64,000 nt of DNA, taken from positions 682,001 to 746,000 of the forward strand of contig OX637621.1 in the NCBI GenBank assembly GCA_951802195.1, in the 5' to 3' direction. This document shows, in pieces, positions 1 to 11,826 of this stretch. Every line of letters starts with the position of its first letter. Position 1 is the stretch's first letter. This DNA is from Tausonia pullulans. Taxonomy: Eukaryota > Basidiomycota > Tremellomycetes > Cystofilobasidiales > Mrakiaceae. Below the pieces are notes generated by a model. The model saw only the letters and a program-made list of their open reading frames with translations. It searched no databases and was not told the origin of the DNA. Both the position numbers and the translations under genes were made by a program.

Positions 1-23
1 AGCTGACGGTTTCCTATTTCCAG

Positions 24-142
24 ACGTCATCCGCGACTCGGTCACCTACACCGAGCACTCGAAGCGCAAGACCGTCACCGCCCTCGACGTCGTCTACGCC
101 CTCAAGCGTCAGGGACGGACCCTTTACGGTTTCGGCAACTAA
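24..142 (+). CDS. HHF: Histone H4, 3' part (cut by window edge)
   Basis: This is the last exon of histone H4, the nucleosome core protein. The frame opens after an intron end (cag at 21-23) in phase 1, giving [12 protein letters not shown], then [12 protein letters not shown], and ending [11 protein letters not shown] before TAA. The match to the H4 C-terminal half (alpha-2 and alpha-3 helices and the tail strand that pairs with H2A) is nearly residue for residue. A CTGAC-like branch site (3-7) lies just inside the left edge. Against the textbook C-terminus GFGG, this copy ends GFGN, and it has EHS where EHA is usual. The 5' part lies outside the window, so intron number and any H3 partner gene cannot be seen. 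Confidence 0.96.
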
Positions 143-582
143 AGCGATCCAGACCCACATCTTCCTACTTCTTCTTCAAGCGGCTTAGGGCACAGGGCGA
201 GGGTCAGGATGGCTCGGGAGGTGCATGGAGCGCGCGCGCTTTCATTCGGTTTTGATTTTATTTTTCCTTCTTCATCTTTCGTGTATCACTATGTGTGCAT
301 CAGCAGTTCCATATTTTCTTGGCATACAGGACCCGAGAACATAAAATCCCAGAATCAGAGTCGGAGGAGAAAAACGAAAGGTCTTCCCTTGCCACAACCG
401 AGATCGCCGCTCGCCATCCCATGGCAAGGTCCTCCATTACTAGGCTATTATTGCACACAAGGTCTTGCTCGCCAGGTACCTCACCCAGAAAGCGAAAAAG
501 AAAGAGAAAAAAAAACATGAACAGAGATTGGACTAGACTACCCTCCGATCTCCTCTAAAGTGAAACCCTGCGCCTACCCGCC
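143..582. other. Intergenic region between convergent H4 and ERG3
   Basis: This stretch holds the 3' flanks of two converging genes. It contains an A-rich run near 500-520 that could serve 3'-end formation. I see no conserved coding signal; the short frames here encode compositionally biased peptides. Confidence 0.6.
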
Positions 583-2158
583 TCAAATGGTCTTCTTCTC
601 CGTCTCCACCGCGAGCTTTTTCTTCTGGTCGGCCATCTTGACCGCCAGCAGCGGGTCGAGTTCCTTCGCCGGCTGCTCGTACGATCCGCCCATACGGTCC
701 GAGAAGGTGAAATACTGGCCGTAGTTGACAGTGAAATGGAGGTGATGAAGCGTGTGATGGGCAGGGCCGTTGATGACCTTCTCGAGGAAGTGGCCCGTGA
801 TCATGTCCGAGTCGTGGATCTAAGGAAACAGAAAGCAGGGGAGATGAGCATTTGAGACGATTGTGAAGGATGACCTGGCTGAGATGTACAAAGATGCTCC
901 AGGCGTTGACAAAGGTGAAGAGCGCAATCTAGCGAAGAAAGGAGCGAGGGGTCAGACGAGCCGTCGTGCGCTTCACGGGAGATTGCGACTCACGTAGAGC
1001 TTCTTGTGGAGGGGGAAAATCATGGGGAAGAAGTGGTACGGGAGCGACTGAGCGTATCCATCAATCGGGTGGAATGCATGCGAGGCGAACGGAGTTGGGA
1101 CTGGAATGGGTTCGCTTCGTCAGTCAGAGTCCAGATCACTGCTACGAGAGACAAAGAGGGAGACACACCAATCCACTTGTGGTGCGGTTTGTGGACGTGC
1201 TTGTAGATGAGCGGGTGGTGCTCGAGCCTGTGGACCCAGTATATACCAACATCCGTAAAGAAAAGGAACATGGGGACCGAGAGGACGGCGTACGCCCAGC
1301 CGTAGTCGGAAATATTGTCGTAGAACATGCCTCCGCCACGAACTGGGTCAAGGTGGGGAGCAGCAGCATCAGTCTTTGATGCTCGTGGCTTTGGAAAGTG
1401 GGTGAGCAACGACTCTCACCCTCAATGACAAACCACGGAACGGTCATGAGGACAAGCCAGGGGAAGGCTGAGAGCGAGTGCTTGATTTCGAGCGAGACCT
1501 GGTTCTTGAGGTAACGCGGGTGCTTCTTCATCTCGTGGTTGAAGATAAAGTAGTAGCTGAAGAATGCCATCGAGAAGTACCTGGAAGAGCAGGTGGCAAG
1601 CAAGAAGCGCCCATCTGCACGTCAGAGGCTGCAGCCTGGAACAAGGATTACTGCAGGCCGCGACTCACATGAGGTGGATGCCGATGCTGAGAGCGACATG
1701 ACCCAGGAACGGAACGCGCACAAGAGAAGGAAAGGGCGGAGGGGAGGGGGACGGGGACAGGGACGTAGGGTGTTGTTGTGGTTGGGTCAGCCGATTGTGT
1801 CGTGCACGTCCAACCACCCGGCGGGCGACTCATCGGAGGAGGCCCGACCGGGCGGGGAACGAGGAAGGGAAAGCCGATCCCTGGCGGCGCGAGAGAGCCA
1901 TCAAACTCACAAGACCATGATGTAGAACGACGTAAACTGTCTGAGCATGTAGTCCCTCGGCCATGCACTTATTGTCGCATCCACCACGGCCGGCAGCGGC
2001 GGGTGGGGGATGTACTGAAGAAGCGTGGATGGCGTCGAGGCGGGGATGGAGTCGTTGAGTTGCTTCAGCGTCGAGGGGAGGAACTTGACGGCCGGGAGGA
2101 CGTAGGCGTAGGCCCGATCGAAGAAGTAGTCGTCGGCGATCTCAAGAAAGTACTCCAT
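583..2158 (-). CDS. ERG3: Sterol C5(6)-desaturase (ERG3)
   Basis: Di-iron fatty-acid-hydroxylase superfamily enzyme of the ER membrane that introduces the C5-C6 double bond in ergosterol synthesis. Modelled exons: 1911-2158, 1669-1686, 1420-1580, 1169-1342, 994-1100, 890-928, 583-819, giving 327 aa, close to the family size. The three histidine boxes are visible: HRLEH, HKPHH and HTLHH (HHTLHHLHF). Hydrophobic stretches flank them ([22 protein letters not shown]). NAWSIF joins IHDSDM exactly as in yeast ERG3 (NFWTVMIHDG), which fixes the GTACAT donor of intron 6. The start is the only ATG giving a sensible N-terminus ([14 protein letters not shown]). Exon 2 is only 18 nt, but it is required to keep the frame into the membrane segment. 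Low-complexity termini are short. Confidence 0.93.
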
Positions 2159-3467
2159 GGTGAGAGAGAGAGGGAAGGGGGTTCGATCTGATAGAGAAGG
2201 AGAGGTTGCGAGGTCAGCACTGGTGGACCGGTTGAGGCGCGTTCTCCGTCCGTCCATTCGTCGATGCGAGCTTGGTCTGGAAGAAACACGGGTCTCAAGA
2301 GACAATTGCTAGGGTTGTGAGAGCCCACAGCACCGTCCAGCCAGAGCCCGAGGGTCCAACCTCTCGGTCAAGACAACAACCACGACAAAGGAAGGACGGG
2401 AAAGCGTCCCAAAGTTTCGACGCGCAGGGAAGGGAAGCGACTGACGAGGCAGGGAGCTTGGGACTGGAGGGCGAGGTGCCTCGGAGCGAGAGGGTATACA
2501 AGGATCGTAGGATCAGAGGGGCCTCTGGGTATAGGCCTTGAAGGAGCGTGGAGTCTGCAGTATGGAGCGGAAGATGAATGTTTGGAGGGAACGGGGTGGA
2601 GGCCTCTCGCTCGCCGACGCTCTCCTCCGAATCAACGAGGCATCGTGCCACTTTCCAGCCACCGGCTCGTCCCGTCAGGGGCCCATCGTCAGCCGGCTGG
2701 CCGACTCGAGGGCCGCAGTTTCAAACCAGACATGCATATAGAGCAGAGGGAGCAAAACAAGACTCTAAGGAAAAGGAATCGGGCATCTTCGCGTGTGTGT
2801 GGATGGGTCTCCGCCCTGCCTCACCCATCTTCGGACAGCTTCTCATCTTGGTCCAGCGGCGGCGCATCTGGGCGTCGCGCGCTCACCCCCGCCTGGATGC
2901 AACCACGAGTCAGCGACGCCGACAAGAGGCTAGTTTGGCGTGTGCAGGAGAGAGCGGAAAAGCCAGGAAGCAAGCGGCCCTTAGAATCGCCTTTAATTTA
3001 AACATGAGCTCCCCTGGCCTTGGGTGCCCCCGACGGCTCACCCTGCCTCAGTGCACGCGAGGACCCAGACTCGGGAGCCTGAGTTCACTCACACGACGGG
3101 GCAGGGGGTCTCGAGGAAGGAGGGGTGCTTAGGCTTACTGATTTTCCTCGTCATCGGGCCAGCGTGCTTCTCTGCTTCTCTCGGCCTCTCCCTCTTTATA
3201 CGCCCAGTGGGGGAAAAGCTCACCTGAGAAGAACCGACGGCGTTCGAAATGATGGGCGTTGGGAGGCGACAGCTCTCGCTCTGTCCTGTTCGCCTCGACG
3301 TTTTCTCTCCCTTGACGACCACATCACTCCGCCCCGGCCCAGCCCACTCTTCCTTCTCTTCTCTCACTTGCCTATGTTTGGCTTGGATCCGGACGAAGGC
3401 CTCGTCAGTACCACATGGGGTCGGAGCGGGCGAAACTGCAAGGTCGCCGTCGCCTCACAGCCTGCTC
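2159..3467. promoter_or_regulatory. Divergent promoter region of ERG3 and SAM50
   Basis: About 1.3 kb separates two divergently read genes, so both promoters must lie here. GA-rich sequence immediately upstream of the ERG3 ATG (2159-2175) is a pyrimidine-rich leader on its own strand. I see no TATA box in a convincing position and no conserved gene; the long frames at 2538-3132 have biased composition and no recognisable domain. Confidence 0.5.
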
Positions 3468-5712
3468 ATGACCTCCTCCTCCGCCCAGGCGCCTCCACCC
3501 CATGAGCATGTCACGATCCCCATCGCCGCCATTCCCGATGAACCCACAGGTCTCTCCCAGCGTGAGTCTGATGCGCCAGTCTTAGTGACGCGCGGTCCGC
3601 ATGTCTACGATCGCTGACGAAGTAATCGCGTCTCGCGCGCCGTCCCCCGTTCCAATAGCCGAGCTGCTCGCCTGGCAGGAGGCGCGCCGACAGTCTCGAG
3701 TTCGCAACGACGGAGCCCGGTCAGACCGGAGACTTGTCCAGGTCGTGAGTTAGATGGCCAGCTTCTTCTCTCAGCCGGACGGATGAGCTCACGGTCCCGT
3801 TTTGTTCGTCCGAAGGTGACGGACAACCTCGACACGCCGCTTGCCCTCTCATCGCTACGCGTCCTCGGCACAGAGTCGACACGCGCCTCCTTCCTCTCCT
3901 CACTCTTCACCCCCCTTCTTGCCTCCCATGTTACTTCCCAGGAGAATGGAACCTATACGCTAGAGTCACTCCTCACCCTCTCCCAGGCCATCCAGGCCTC
4001 AGTCGCCCCATTCGACATCTTCAAGGAATGCAATGTCCGGCTCGAGCCCGCTGCAAGTCTCCTCGAGCGCGAGGGCGCGGTGGATCTGGTCGTTGATGTC
4101 AAGGAGAAGAACCGGTTCAATGGCACCAAGGTTGGCGTCGAGGTCGGCCAGCAGGACGGAGGCGCGGTCAGTCTCTTCCATCCCTGCAATCCATGCACAT
4201 CGTGGATATCGACTTATGCTTGCATTTTCCATTCGCCATTTCTCCAGAACGCTGGCCTCAAGGTTCGCAACGTCTTTGGAGGCGCCGAGACGCTCTCCAT
4301 TACGGGATCGACGGCTACCAAGACGCGCATGTCGCTCGAGGCTGAGCTCCGAGCTCCACTCTTCACTTCGCCGATCCACTCGCTCTCGCTCGCGGCTCAC
4401 ATGGTTGACCGTGATAACTCAGCGTTCGCATCTCACTGGGAGCACCTCCAGGGCGCTAAGATTACGTACGAGGTAAGGAGTGCGGGTGCGCCGATTCGCC
4501 CTTCAAAGATCTTCCCCTGACGTCGCTCCTCTTGCTAGGCCCGGACGCCACTCGGAGGTCACGCCGTCTCCTACGAGGCTTCCCAGCGGACACTCTCCCA
4601 GCTTGCGCCGTTGGCGTCCGTCTCGTGCGTCTGTCACGTGTCTTCTCCTCATACCTCGCCGATCCCTTACTCCCCGTTCGCCCTTCAACTCGCAGGATCC
4701 GCGAAGCCGCCCTGAAAGGCCCGACCCTCAAATCAGCGCTCGCCCACACCTACGTCCGAGATTCGCGCGACACGGCCTTCCTCGGAACTTGCGGCTGGCT
4801 CTGCAAAGTGACGCAGGTACGTGGGGGCGCTGCCTGAAGATGGCTGGGGCAGCTGCAGCTGGAGATTGACACCTCGTTCGTTCTACTTCGTAGGAGCTCG
4901 CTGGACTCGGAGGCAATGCCTTCCATGCCAAGGCCACAACGGAGACGGCGCTCTCTCGAGCGCTCGGTGGCGGCTTCGTACGTCCCCCCCTTGGCCTCCC
5001 TTGGTCTCTCCTTCTCTCTCACACACTCACTTTCTGTTTTCCTCCATCAGTACGGCTCGTTCGTCACCCGGACCGGCATCGTCTTCCCTCTGAGCAAGTC
5101 GACCGGCACCCACCTCTCCGATCGACTCTTCCTTGGAGGACCAACGAGCGTCCGCGGTTTCACGACGAACGGCATGGGTCCTCGGGATGGAGGTGCGTCG
5201 TTTCCCTCCATGTCGCAGAGCTTCTCACATCTGATCTGAAACGGTTTTCGTTCTGTTCGCAGAGGACGCTCTCGGTGGAGACCTCGCCTATTCGTTGGGT
5301 CTCTCCATCTTAGGGCCTCTGCCCGGCAAATCAGACTGGCCGCTCAAGGTTCATGGTTACCTCAATGCGGGCAAGCTGGCCTCCATCGATTCCCGTGAGC
5401 TTCAATTCCCCCTCACCCACCGCAGCCCCCGTTTTCTCCTTCTGGCTCCTGTCCTCACCACTTCGCCTCGCTCCCTCCTTGTCGTTCACAGGACCATCCA
5501 CCCTCTCCCCTTCCTCTTCCTCCTCCTCCCGAGCAAGCGCGGCCCTCGCCCCGCTCCTGGCGACCCCGCCGTCTGTCTCGGCAGGATTCGGCCTCGCCTA
5601 CACGCTCGGCGCGATCCGCCTCGAGGTCAACTACAACCTTCCGCTTGTCGCCGGTCGTGGAGAGGGCAGGGCGAGGGGTCTGGGCGTCGCGATGGGGATT
5701 GACTATCTATGA
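3468..5712 (+). CDS. SAM50: SAM50/Tob55 mitochondrial outer-membrane beta-barrel assembly protein
   Basis: Omp85-family core of the sorting and assembly machinery, which inserts beta-barrel proteins into the mitochondrial outer membrane. Exons: 3468-3561, 3659-3744, 3816-4166, 4248-4472, 4539-4624, 4696-4816, 4894-4977, 5051-5192, 5263-5394, 5492-5712 (513 aa). An N-terminal POTRA-like region (about residues 60-175, LSSLRVLGTESTRASFL) precedes the C-terminal barrel. The hallmark loop motif is present as LGGPTSVRGF, and the protein ends in a beta-strand signature (GLGVAMGIDYL). The start at 3468 is supported because exon 1 splices in phase to PELLAWQEARRQ; an alternative start at 3601 would lie inside intron 1. 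A serine run (about residues 405-412) is an expansion between two late barrel strands. Confidence 0.92.
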
Positions 5713-6093
5713 TCCGATCCATCTTGAACTCTGTTGGTCCACGGGTTTGACGGAGCATGGCCGCTTGGTCGACTGACGAGCCGGCTGTACAGACAGACAC
5801 GCCGGTTTTGCCACGTAAGATAGACAAAGGAGAGAGAGGTGAGGTGACAAGGCGGAAGGAGGAGCCGGCCAGGAGAGGCGGAGGAGTCGTGCGGGCGTGC
5901 GAGCGAGCGAGCGAGCGGACTAGCGAACATGGAATGCAAGCACAGAATAAAGCAATAAGCAAAGGAGTAAAGCAGCACACATACACACTTCGAGTGCTCA
6001 TACTCAAAAAATGTGTCTATATGGGGAGAAGGGAAACAAGCGAACGAAGGAACGCTAAGAAGAAGCAAATGGTCGAGGAGAGCGTACGCTTGC
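5713..6093. other. Intergenic region between convergent SAM50 and YTH gene
   Basis: This is the shared 3' flank of two converging genes. It includes a short GCGA repeat block (about 5895-5920) and an A/T-richer part (5940-6070). I find no gene here. Confidence 0.55.
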
Positions 6094-9000
6094 TCATTGC
6101 TGCGATGCTGGAGGCTGCTGCTGAGCAGCTGTTACGAACGGCTGAGATGTACGGAAGCTCGAGGGCAGAGCCGGCGGATGTGGAAGGAAGACCGGGTAGG
6201 AGTTGGGAGGCGGCGAAGACTCCTGCAGCATAAAAGCGAGTCAGCCGACGCAGACCAGAGACGAAGCATTATTCGGGGAGGAATGAGAACGCACCTCCCA
6301 AGCCTGGAGAAGCAACCGGCCGACCTCAGGCTCGATTTCGGTGCCGTCCCTGGAGACCTTCTGCTTAGGATTAAAGAAAGTGAGTAATCTCCTAATCACC
6401 GAGGCTGCTGATCAGCTGAGGAGCGACGCACGATCTCACGATCTTGATTCCATGAGTTGCGGAGATGCCTGACTCGGTGAAACGGAAGCCTCGTCGTCTT
6501 GACCCACTCGACCTGTATGATGTAGGATGACGATCAGCTCTTGAGTCAAAGACACCAAGGCAGCAAGACAGGACCGGACCTTAAACGGCGTCCCCCAGGT
6601 GTCTTCGGTCCCATCGGCGCTCGTCCCCGCCGCAACTGTACTGCCAGCGCCAGTCGGTCGCGCCCCCTCACCCGCAGCGACGTTGTTCTTCAGCTTGTCC
6701 CCAAGGATGGGCAGGCCTGTCGGACTTCGATCGGCTGGAGGGCTCGGTGGCAGGTGTAAATTAGGGAGCGGAAAGGCGGCCGAGGACCCAGACATCGAAA
6801 CCGTGGTCGGCGATGTTGGAGTGGTTTGTGTCGAGGTACCGCTCGGGGCGCTGGGAATAGTGTCGACTCTCCTGACCCCATCGTCATCAACCATGCCAGG
6901 CCCAGAAGGAGGCGACGGCACAGGAGTGTGGTCGGCCCCAGCCGTCGTTGAGGAAGCAGCGATGGCGCGGATCGCAGCCTCGCACTCATCCTCCGTCAGC
7001 GGGCGGAGAGCTGTGCCGCTTGGAGGCGAAGCTGGAGTGCTCTGGACTGTCTTGACTTCGGCTTCGTTGAAAGCCCTTGGCTCATTTTTGCGTTTACTGT
7101 CGTCCTCGTTATCCTCACCCTCGTTAGCCTCGTTTCTGGGACCCGACTCAAGGGCCGCTGGTGCACTTGCGGGCTCGGCTCGCCCGTCACGATTCCAAAG
7201 GAGATTGGCGCGCGATCCGAGGCTAACGTACGGGCTGTTGCTGCCGGAAGTGAGGAGAGGGGCATTGCCGCCGGAGCTGCCTACTCCGCCAAGTCCTTCC
7301 TGACCCGGAGAGATCTCGCCAGGCGATTCCTGGACGTCGGAGAAGCTGAACGTGTTGCTCTGAGGAGCTGAAAGACCCTCAGTGTCTGACGTCGCTGAAG
7401 CCACCATCTTCCCCCTGCTTTCCGGATTTGTCCTCGCCCGCTCCCGCTCGGCGGCGTCAAGCTCCTCCTGCGAGCCGTTCTCGCCCGGCATCTCGAGGAT
7501 CCGCTCTGGGGCGGAGCGTTGATGATGCGCTGCGGGCGCTGCGGTAGGCGCCCCAAGGCCAGAGAGGGGTCCGGCAGAGATCGGTGGAGAGACGCTGCCT
7601 CGGGCGGAGCTCATAGAGAGAGAGCGGTTCGTTCCTGACGACGAGAGAATCGAGTCGTTTCGCGAGGCCCACGAGATGCGGCGTTCGGACTTGCCGATCG
7701 AGGAAGCCATCCTGGGTGAGGTCGCCCAGATGAGCGATCACATCAGAAATGGAAATTAGGAAACAAGCGTACCTAGCATAGCCGTAAAACTCGCCCGTCT
7801 TATTCGCGCCGAAGATGAGAATGACATCCTTGCTCGTCCTGTTGGTCCAGAGGTCAGATCAGATCTACCAGAAGCCCAGGACAGAGAGAGAAACTAATAC
7901 AAACCTATAGGCCTGGTCAAGCACGGGCTCATTGTGTGTCTGGGTCGCCCAGAGGCCCTGTTGGACAGAGGTGTCGAGATCGACCGGAGTGAGACTTTTC
8001 ATGATGAAGTAGCGGATTGGGAAGTGCCGAGCGAGAACTGTTGGCAGTGTAAATGTAGAGAATCAGTCAGGGAAGGATGATAAAGCCACATCGCACAAAG
8101 CCAACCCACAGCCTGAATCGGCCGAGCCCCGCGAGGTCGTTGTCTTTACAGAGGAGTTCGAGTCCCCATGCTTGGGCATCGAGATAGGCATCGAACCTGG
8201 GGCATTTCCCTCTCCATGCGCAGCAGGTGGGAACCTTTGTGCGTCCTCTCCCTTGAAGTGCTCCTGCTGCGGGCTCTCACGGCCCTCGTCACCTCTCGCC
8301 GCCTGCTCCATCTCCTTCCTCTCCTTCACCCACCCGGTATGAACTCCACGCCCGCGTTGCCCTCCGACGCCGGACTTCAGGTCATCCTCCTTTCGCCGGA
8401 CCCGACAGACAAGCCTTGCAGAGCGTGTCCCTCCTGCACCGCCGAGGCTCTCCTGTGTCGTCGGTCGGAGCGGCCGACCGTTGAAGTAGGCGATGGACCT
8501 CGCGAGCGCCTCAGCCGACGTGAGGTTGACGAACGCGCAGTTGGACCGGGCGATAAGGAAGATCGAGGCGACACCGTTGTTGGGCGGCGTAGTTGTCAGC
8601 GGCGGGGTCGTCGCTGGCTTGTCGCTTCCGCTCATGGACGAGGAGTTGGCGGTGCCTTGCCCACTCTCGGACCCTGGTGAGGTTGTTTGGCTCTTCTCGG
8701 AGCCGTCAACGATGTCAGGAGGGATAGGGCTCGTGAAGAAAGCCCAAAGCTCATCATGTGTTGCGTCCGAAGCGACGTTGCCGACCCACATGACCTTCAA
8801 GCCAAGAGATAGGGGCGTAAGTAGAGGACGCTGGAATGAGAAAAAAGGAAGAGAAAATGTCGCACCCATTCGGATCTCTGCGCCGGTGGAGCAGGGTGCC
8901 AGGCTTTGCGGACAAGCTTGGGCGAGGGTGCACGAGCACTGGCGCCAGCTGCTCCTCCTACCGGACCGTGGTGAAAGGTCTGCTGAACCGGGCGCGGTAG

Positions 9001-10623
9001 GGGCGGCTGATTCTGAGTTTGAGGACGCAAAGTGGGAAACTGAGGAGGGTACTGGCCGGGAAACTGAGGGACTTGGGATGTTGACATGAATGGGATTGGC
9101 GGGCGGGGAAACTGCTGTTGCTGCTGTTGCTGGAGCAAGGGCTGGTGCTGCAGGTAGGGCGAGACAGCTGAGTCGAGTGATGGGGCCATGGAAGCAGTGT
9201 TATTGAGTGATGGGGAGAAGAAGTATGGACTCGGGGAGTAGCCAACCCCTGGCCCCATGGTCGTGGAGGCTGTCGAGTCTCCGTAAGGCGAAGGGCCTAA
9301 GGACGACGTGAATCCGCCGTAGGAAGAGACCGCGCTCTCAGAGGACCCTCCTCCTCGGTAGACCATCGGCGAAGAGCCCACAACACCAGTAGTACCCACC
9401 GAGCCCGCCTCGGAGGGCCCAGTTCCGCCGTACGACGCGGGTGTTGGATTCGAGGCTCCGGCGCTGCTACCTCCGCCTTGGTCGACGGACGGAACGGGGA
9501 AGAACACCCACGTCTGCCCGTCGGTGCCTATCATCATCTGCGGCGGGACGGCTCCCGGCTGCTGCTGCTGGCCGAAGGGGGAGAGGAACTGGGTCTGGTG
9601 CTGCTGGTGCTGCTGGAGATGATAGGGCGGCTGCTGGTAGTGCGGCTGAGGAGGGTGTGGTGGTGGTCGGTACTGGTAGCCCTGGCTAGAACTATAGCGA
9701 GGTAGTGGAGCATGGCCGCCTTGGCTGTTGGGCCGGTTCGAAAGAGGAGGGGGTCGTCCGTAGAAGCGTCCGCCGGCCGAGCCATTAGGCGAAGCAGGTG
9801 GTCGACCGCCGTACTGCGGAAAGGAAAATGAGGGTCAGGAAATTACATATTTCAAGGCAAATTCGATCACACCACTCACAGAAGGCGTGCCTCCTCCAGA
9901 CGACGAGGAAGGATGAGATCCAGACGAGCCACCGGCCGAGGAGCTTCGCTCCCACATAGGCCGTCCGCCACCGGTGTCCTGCGGTCCACCGACACTCGAA
10001 GGCCAGACGGCGCCGGGTCCAGTGAAGGACTGCCTGTCGCCGTGGGCGCCGGGTAGGGGTGGTCCCTGAAACAATGGCTGGTGGTGGTGCTGGTGGTGTT
10101 GGGGTTGCTGGAGGTGATGATGGCTCGTCGTCGAAGGCGAAGGACGGCGGGGGATATGCTGCTGCTGGCTGGACGAGGGTCGGTAACCTCCGTGCCACTG
10201 AGACGATGTCGCAGAGGAAGCTGTCGAGGGCGGGCCCTGCTGGGGGATCGCTGCGCCGGTGAACATGGGCGAGCTCTGAGAAGAGAGAACCCCGCCACCG
10301 TCCGAGGATGCCGACAGGTCATATGGTAATGACAAGGCAGAGCCGCTGGTGGAGCCTCCTCCACCTCCGCCTCCGCTGAACCCGTTACCGTTGGCGGAAC
10401 CGTCTTCGGGCGCAAAAAGGGCTTCGGCGAGGTGGGCCCTGGGTTGGAGCGACGCACACGCCGGCTGGGTCGACTGGCGATGGAGTGAGGAGAACGAGAG
10501 TTCGTGGGACCGCTGATTCTGTGGGTCCTCGACGTCGTCCTCACTCGGGCTAACGGCAGCGAGCTTGAGGGAGTCGGCCGTCGTCGTCGACGAAGTCGGC
10601 GGGGAGGCGTTCGCTGCTGCCAT
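6094..10623 (-). CDS. RRM and YTH domain RNA-binding protein (putative m6A reader)
   Basis: Large RNA-binding protein, 1327 aa in my model. Exons: 9880-10623, 8866-9813, 8110-8794, 7905-8037, 7773-7838, 6580-7711, 6432-6512, 6295-6360, 6094-6222. Residues 1-560 are Ser/Gly/Gln/Pro-rich and probably disordered. An RRM starts at about 565 with RNP2 (MWVGNV) and has RNP1 (SNCAFVNL), separated by a Ser/Thr-rich loop. A YTH domain starts at about 796 (RHFPIRYFIMKS, GLWATQTHNE, ILIFGANKTGEFYGYAR) and finishes with GTPFKVEWVKTTRLPFHRVRHL. YTH domains bind N6-methyladenosine in an aromatic cage. Candidate cage tryptophans are W822, W873 and W1231. The last two are separated by about 355 Ser/Pro-rich residues encoded in one 1.1-kb exon. 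Function as an m6A reader is inferred; the donor GTCCGG at 6579 is unusual. Confidence 0.85.
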
Positions 10624-11826
10624 AGGCGATGGCACTGGGGAGTCAAGTCGAAGGCGTCAGTTGGGGCAAACGAAAGAACGAGAAGAGAGTAGAACGAAGT
10701 AGCGAGAGACGAAAAGGGACGAGCGACGACGACGTCCAGCGTCGACGAGGAGGGATCGCTGTCCAGCGAGGCCTCGGCCCTCCCGCAGACAGCGGGCCGA
10801 CGACAGAAGAGACGGGACGCACTGGGGGGTTGTCTACGGGTAGTAGAGGAGGCGGCGGTCAAGGAGCGCTAGTTGCTTGAGGGGAAGAGGCCTGGACGGC
10901 AAAGTTGAGTGGTTGAGACGTCTCTTGCTTCGTCGAAGTCTTGGTGGTCTTGACGTAGAGGAAGGTGTCGGGGGCAAGGGATCAAAGGTCAAGCTGAGGA
11001 TGAGGGCGTGTGCGGGGTGAGGCTGGTTTCATTAATGACGTCTTGCCTCTCCCTCACGCTCCCCTCTTCTCCTTCCCGCTGGCGCGTCATGGCCACCACT
11101 GACAAGCACCCTCGACGGCTGCATCCAGTTCATTTCCTTTGATCTCGTCCATGCATTGGCTCACACTGCCTCCCGAGTCTTCTTGAATCTCCGAGATGCG
11201 GAGGCTTTAGTCTTGCCATCAGGCTCCCCAACATTTCTTCTCTGCTCTCTCACCCTCATTCCGGCCCTCCGCGGAAGGGACCAAACAGACCGCTGCTCGT
11301 TGGATGGGACAGCGCCGGAACAGTCAATCTGGACTTCCATCCGTCATCAAAGCCCCTCGCTTGCCCTGTTTCTGCATCTGCAGGGACTCTTCGAGGGCCC
11401 CCGCTCTGCTCTATGGTCTTGTGTGGTCCCCGGTTCTCGTCTCTATCTCTTCTTACTCCGGAAAGATGACAACTCCGGCGTTCTCTGGGCAACAGAAGGA
11501 TTCCCGGACTCCTGGCTTTACTCAGTCGCGTGGTCCAATGCTCCTGTAAATCCGAGCGCCCAGGCAAGGGTGACCTCACGGCATTCTTCAAAAGGGGTCC
11601 AGAACAGATCTCTCTTAACATGGGGGAAAAGTTCTGACGACAACGTGTGGTGTTTCGCTGTTGCTGCTTGTCCTCCCAGACCCTCGCTGGCAAATCTCTC
11701 ATGGAGAGCCATGACAGTCGGCCCTGACCGATCTGGAATGAAATTCGTTCGACATGACACTTTCCTTTCCCCGACCGACCGATATACACCCATTGATTAT
11801 ATTGTGACTTTCTTCTACCCTCATCT
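10624..11826. promoter_or_regulatory. Upstream region of the YTH gene and 3' flank of CYB2
   Basis: The YTH gene and CYB2 run in the same direction (-), so this 1.2 kb holds the YTH promoter/5' UTR and the CYB2 3' UTR. A cag directly upstream of the YTH ATG, with a TTGAC-type branch site before it, could mark an intron in the 5' UTR. Antisense and sense open frames of 200-270 codons (11156-11965 and 11256-11867) exist but show no domain or splice support. Confidence 0.45.

Noticed and set aside
875-889. Alternative ERG3 donor GTCATC at 874 adding five residues
   Set aside because: It would insert VHLSQ into the conserved NxWxxxIHD segment; the GTACAT donor restores the family spacing.
2538-3132. 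184-codon frame upstream of SAM50
   Set aside because: Three overlapping frames of similar size occur on the same strand, none with a domain; likely GC-driven open sequence in a promoter region.
3601-3658. Alternative SAM50 start at 3601
   Set aside because: It would read through a good GTGAGT donor, CTGAC branch site and TAG acceptor; splicing from the upstream ATG keeps phase exactly.
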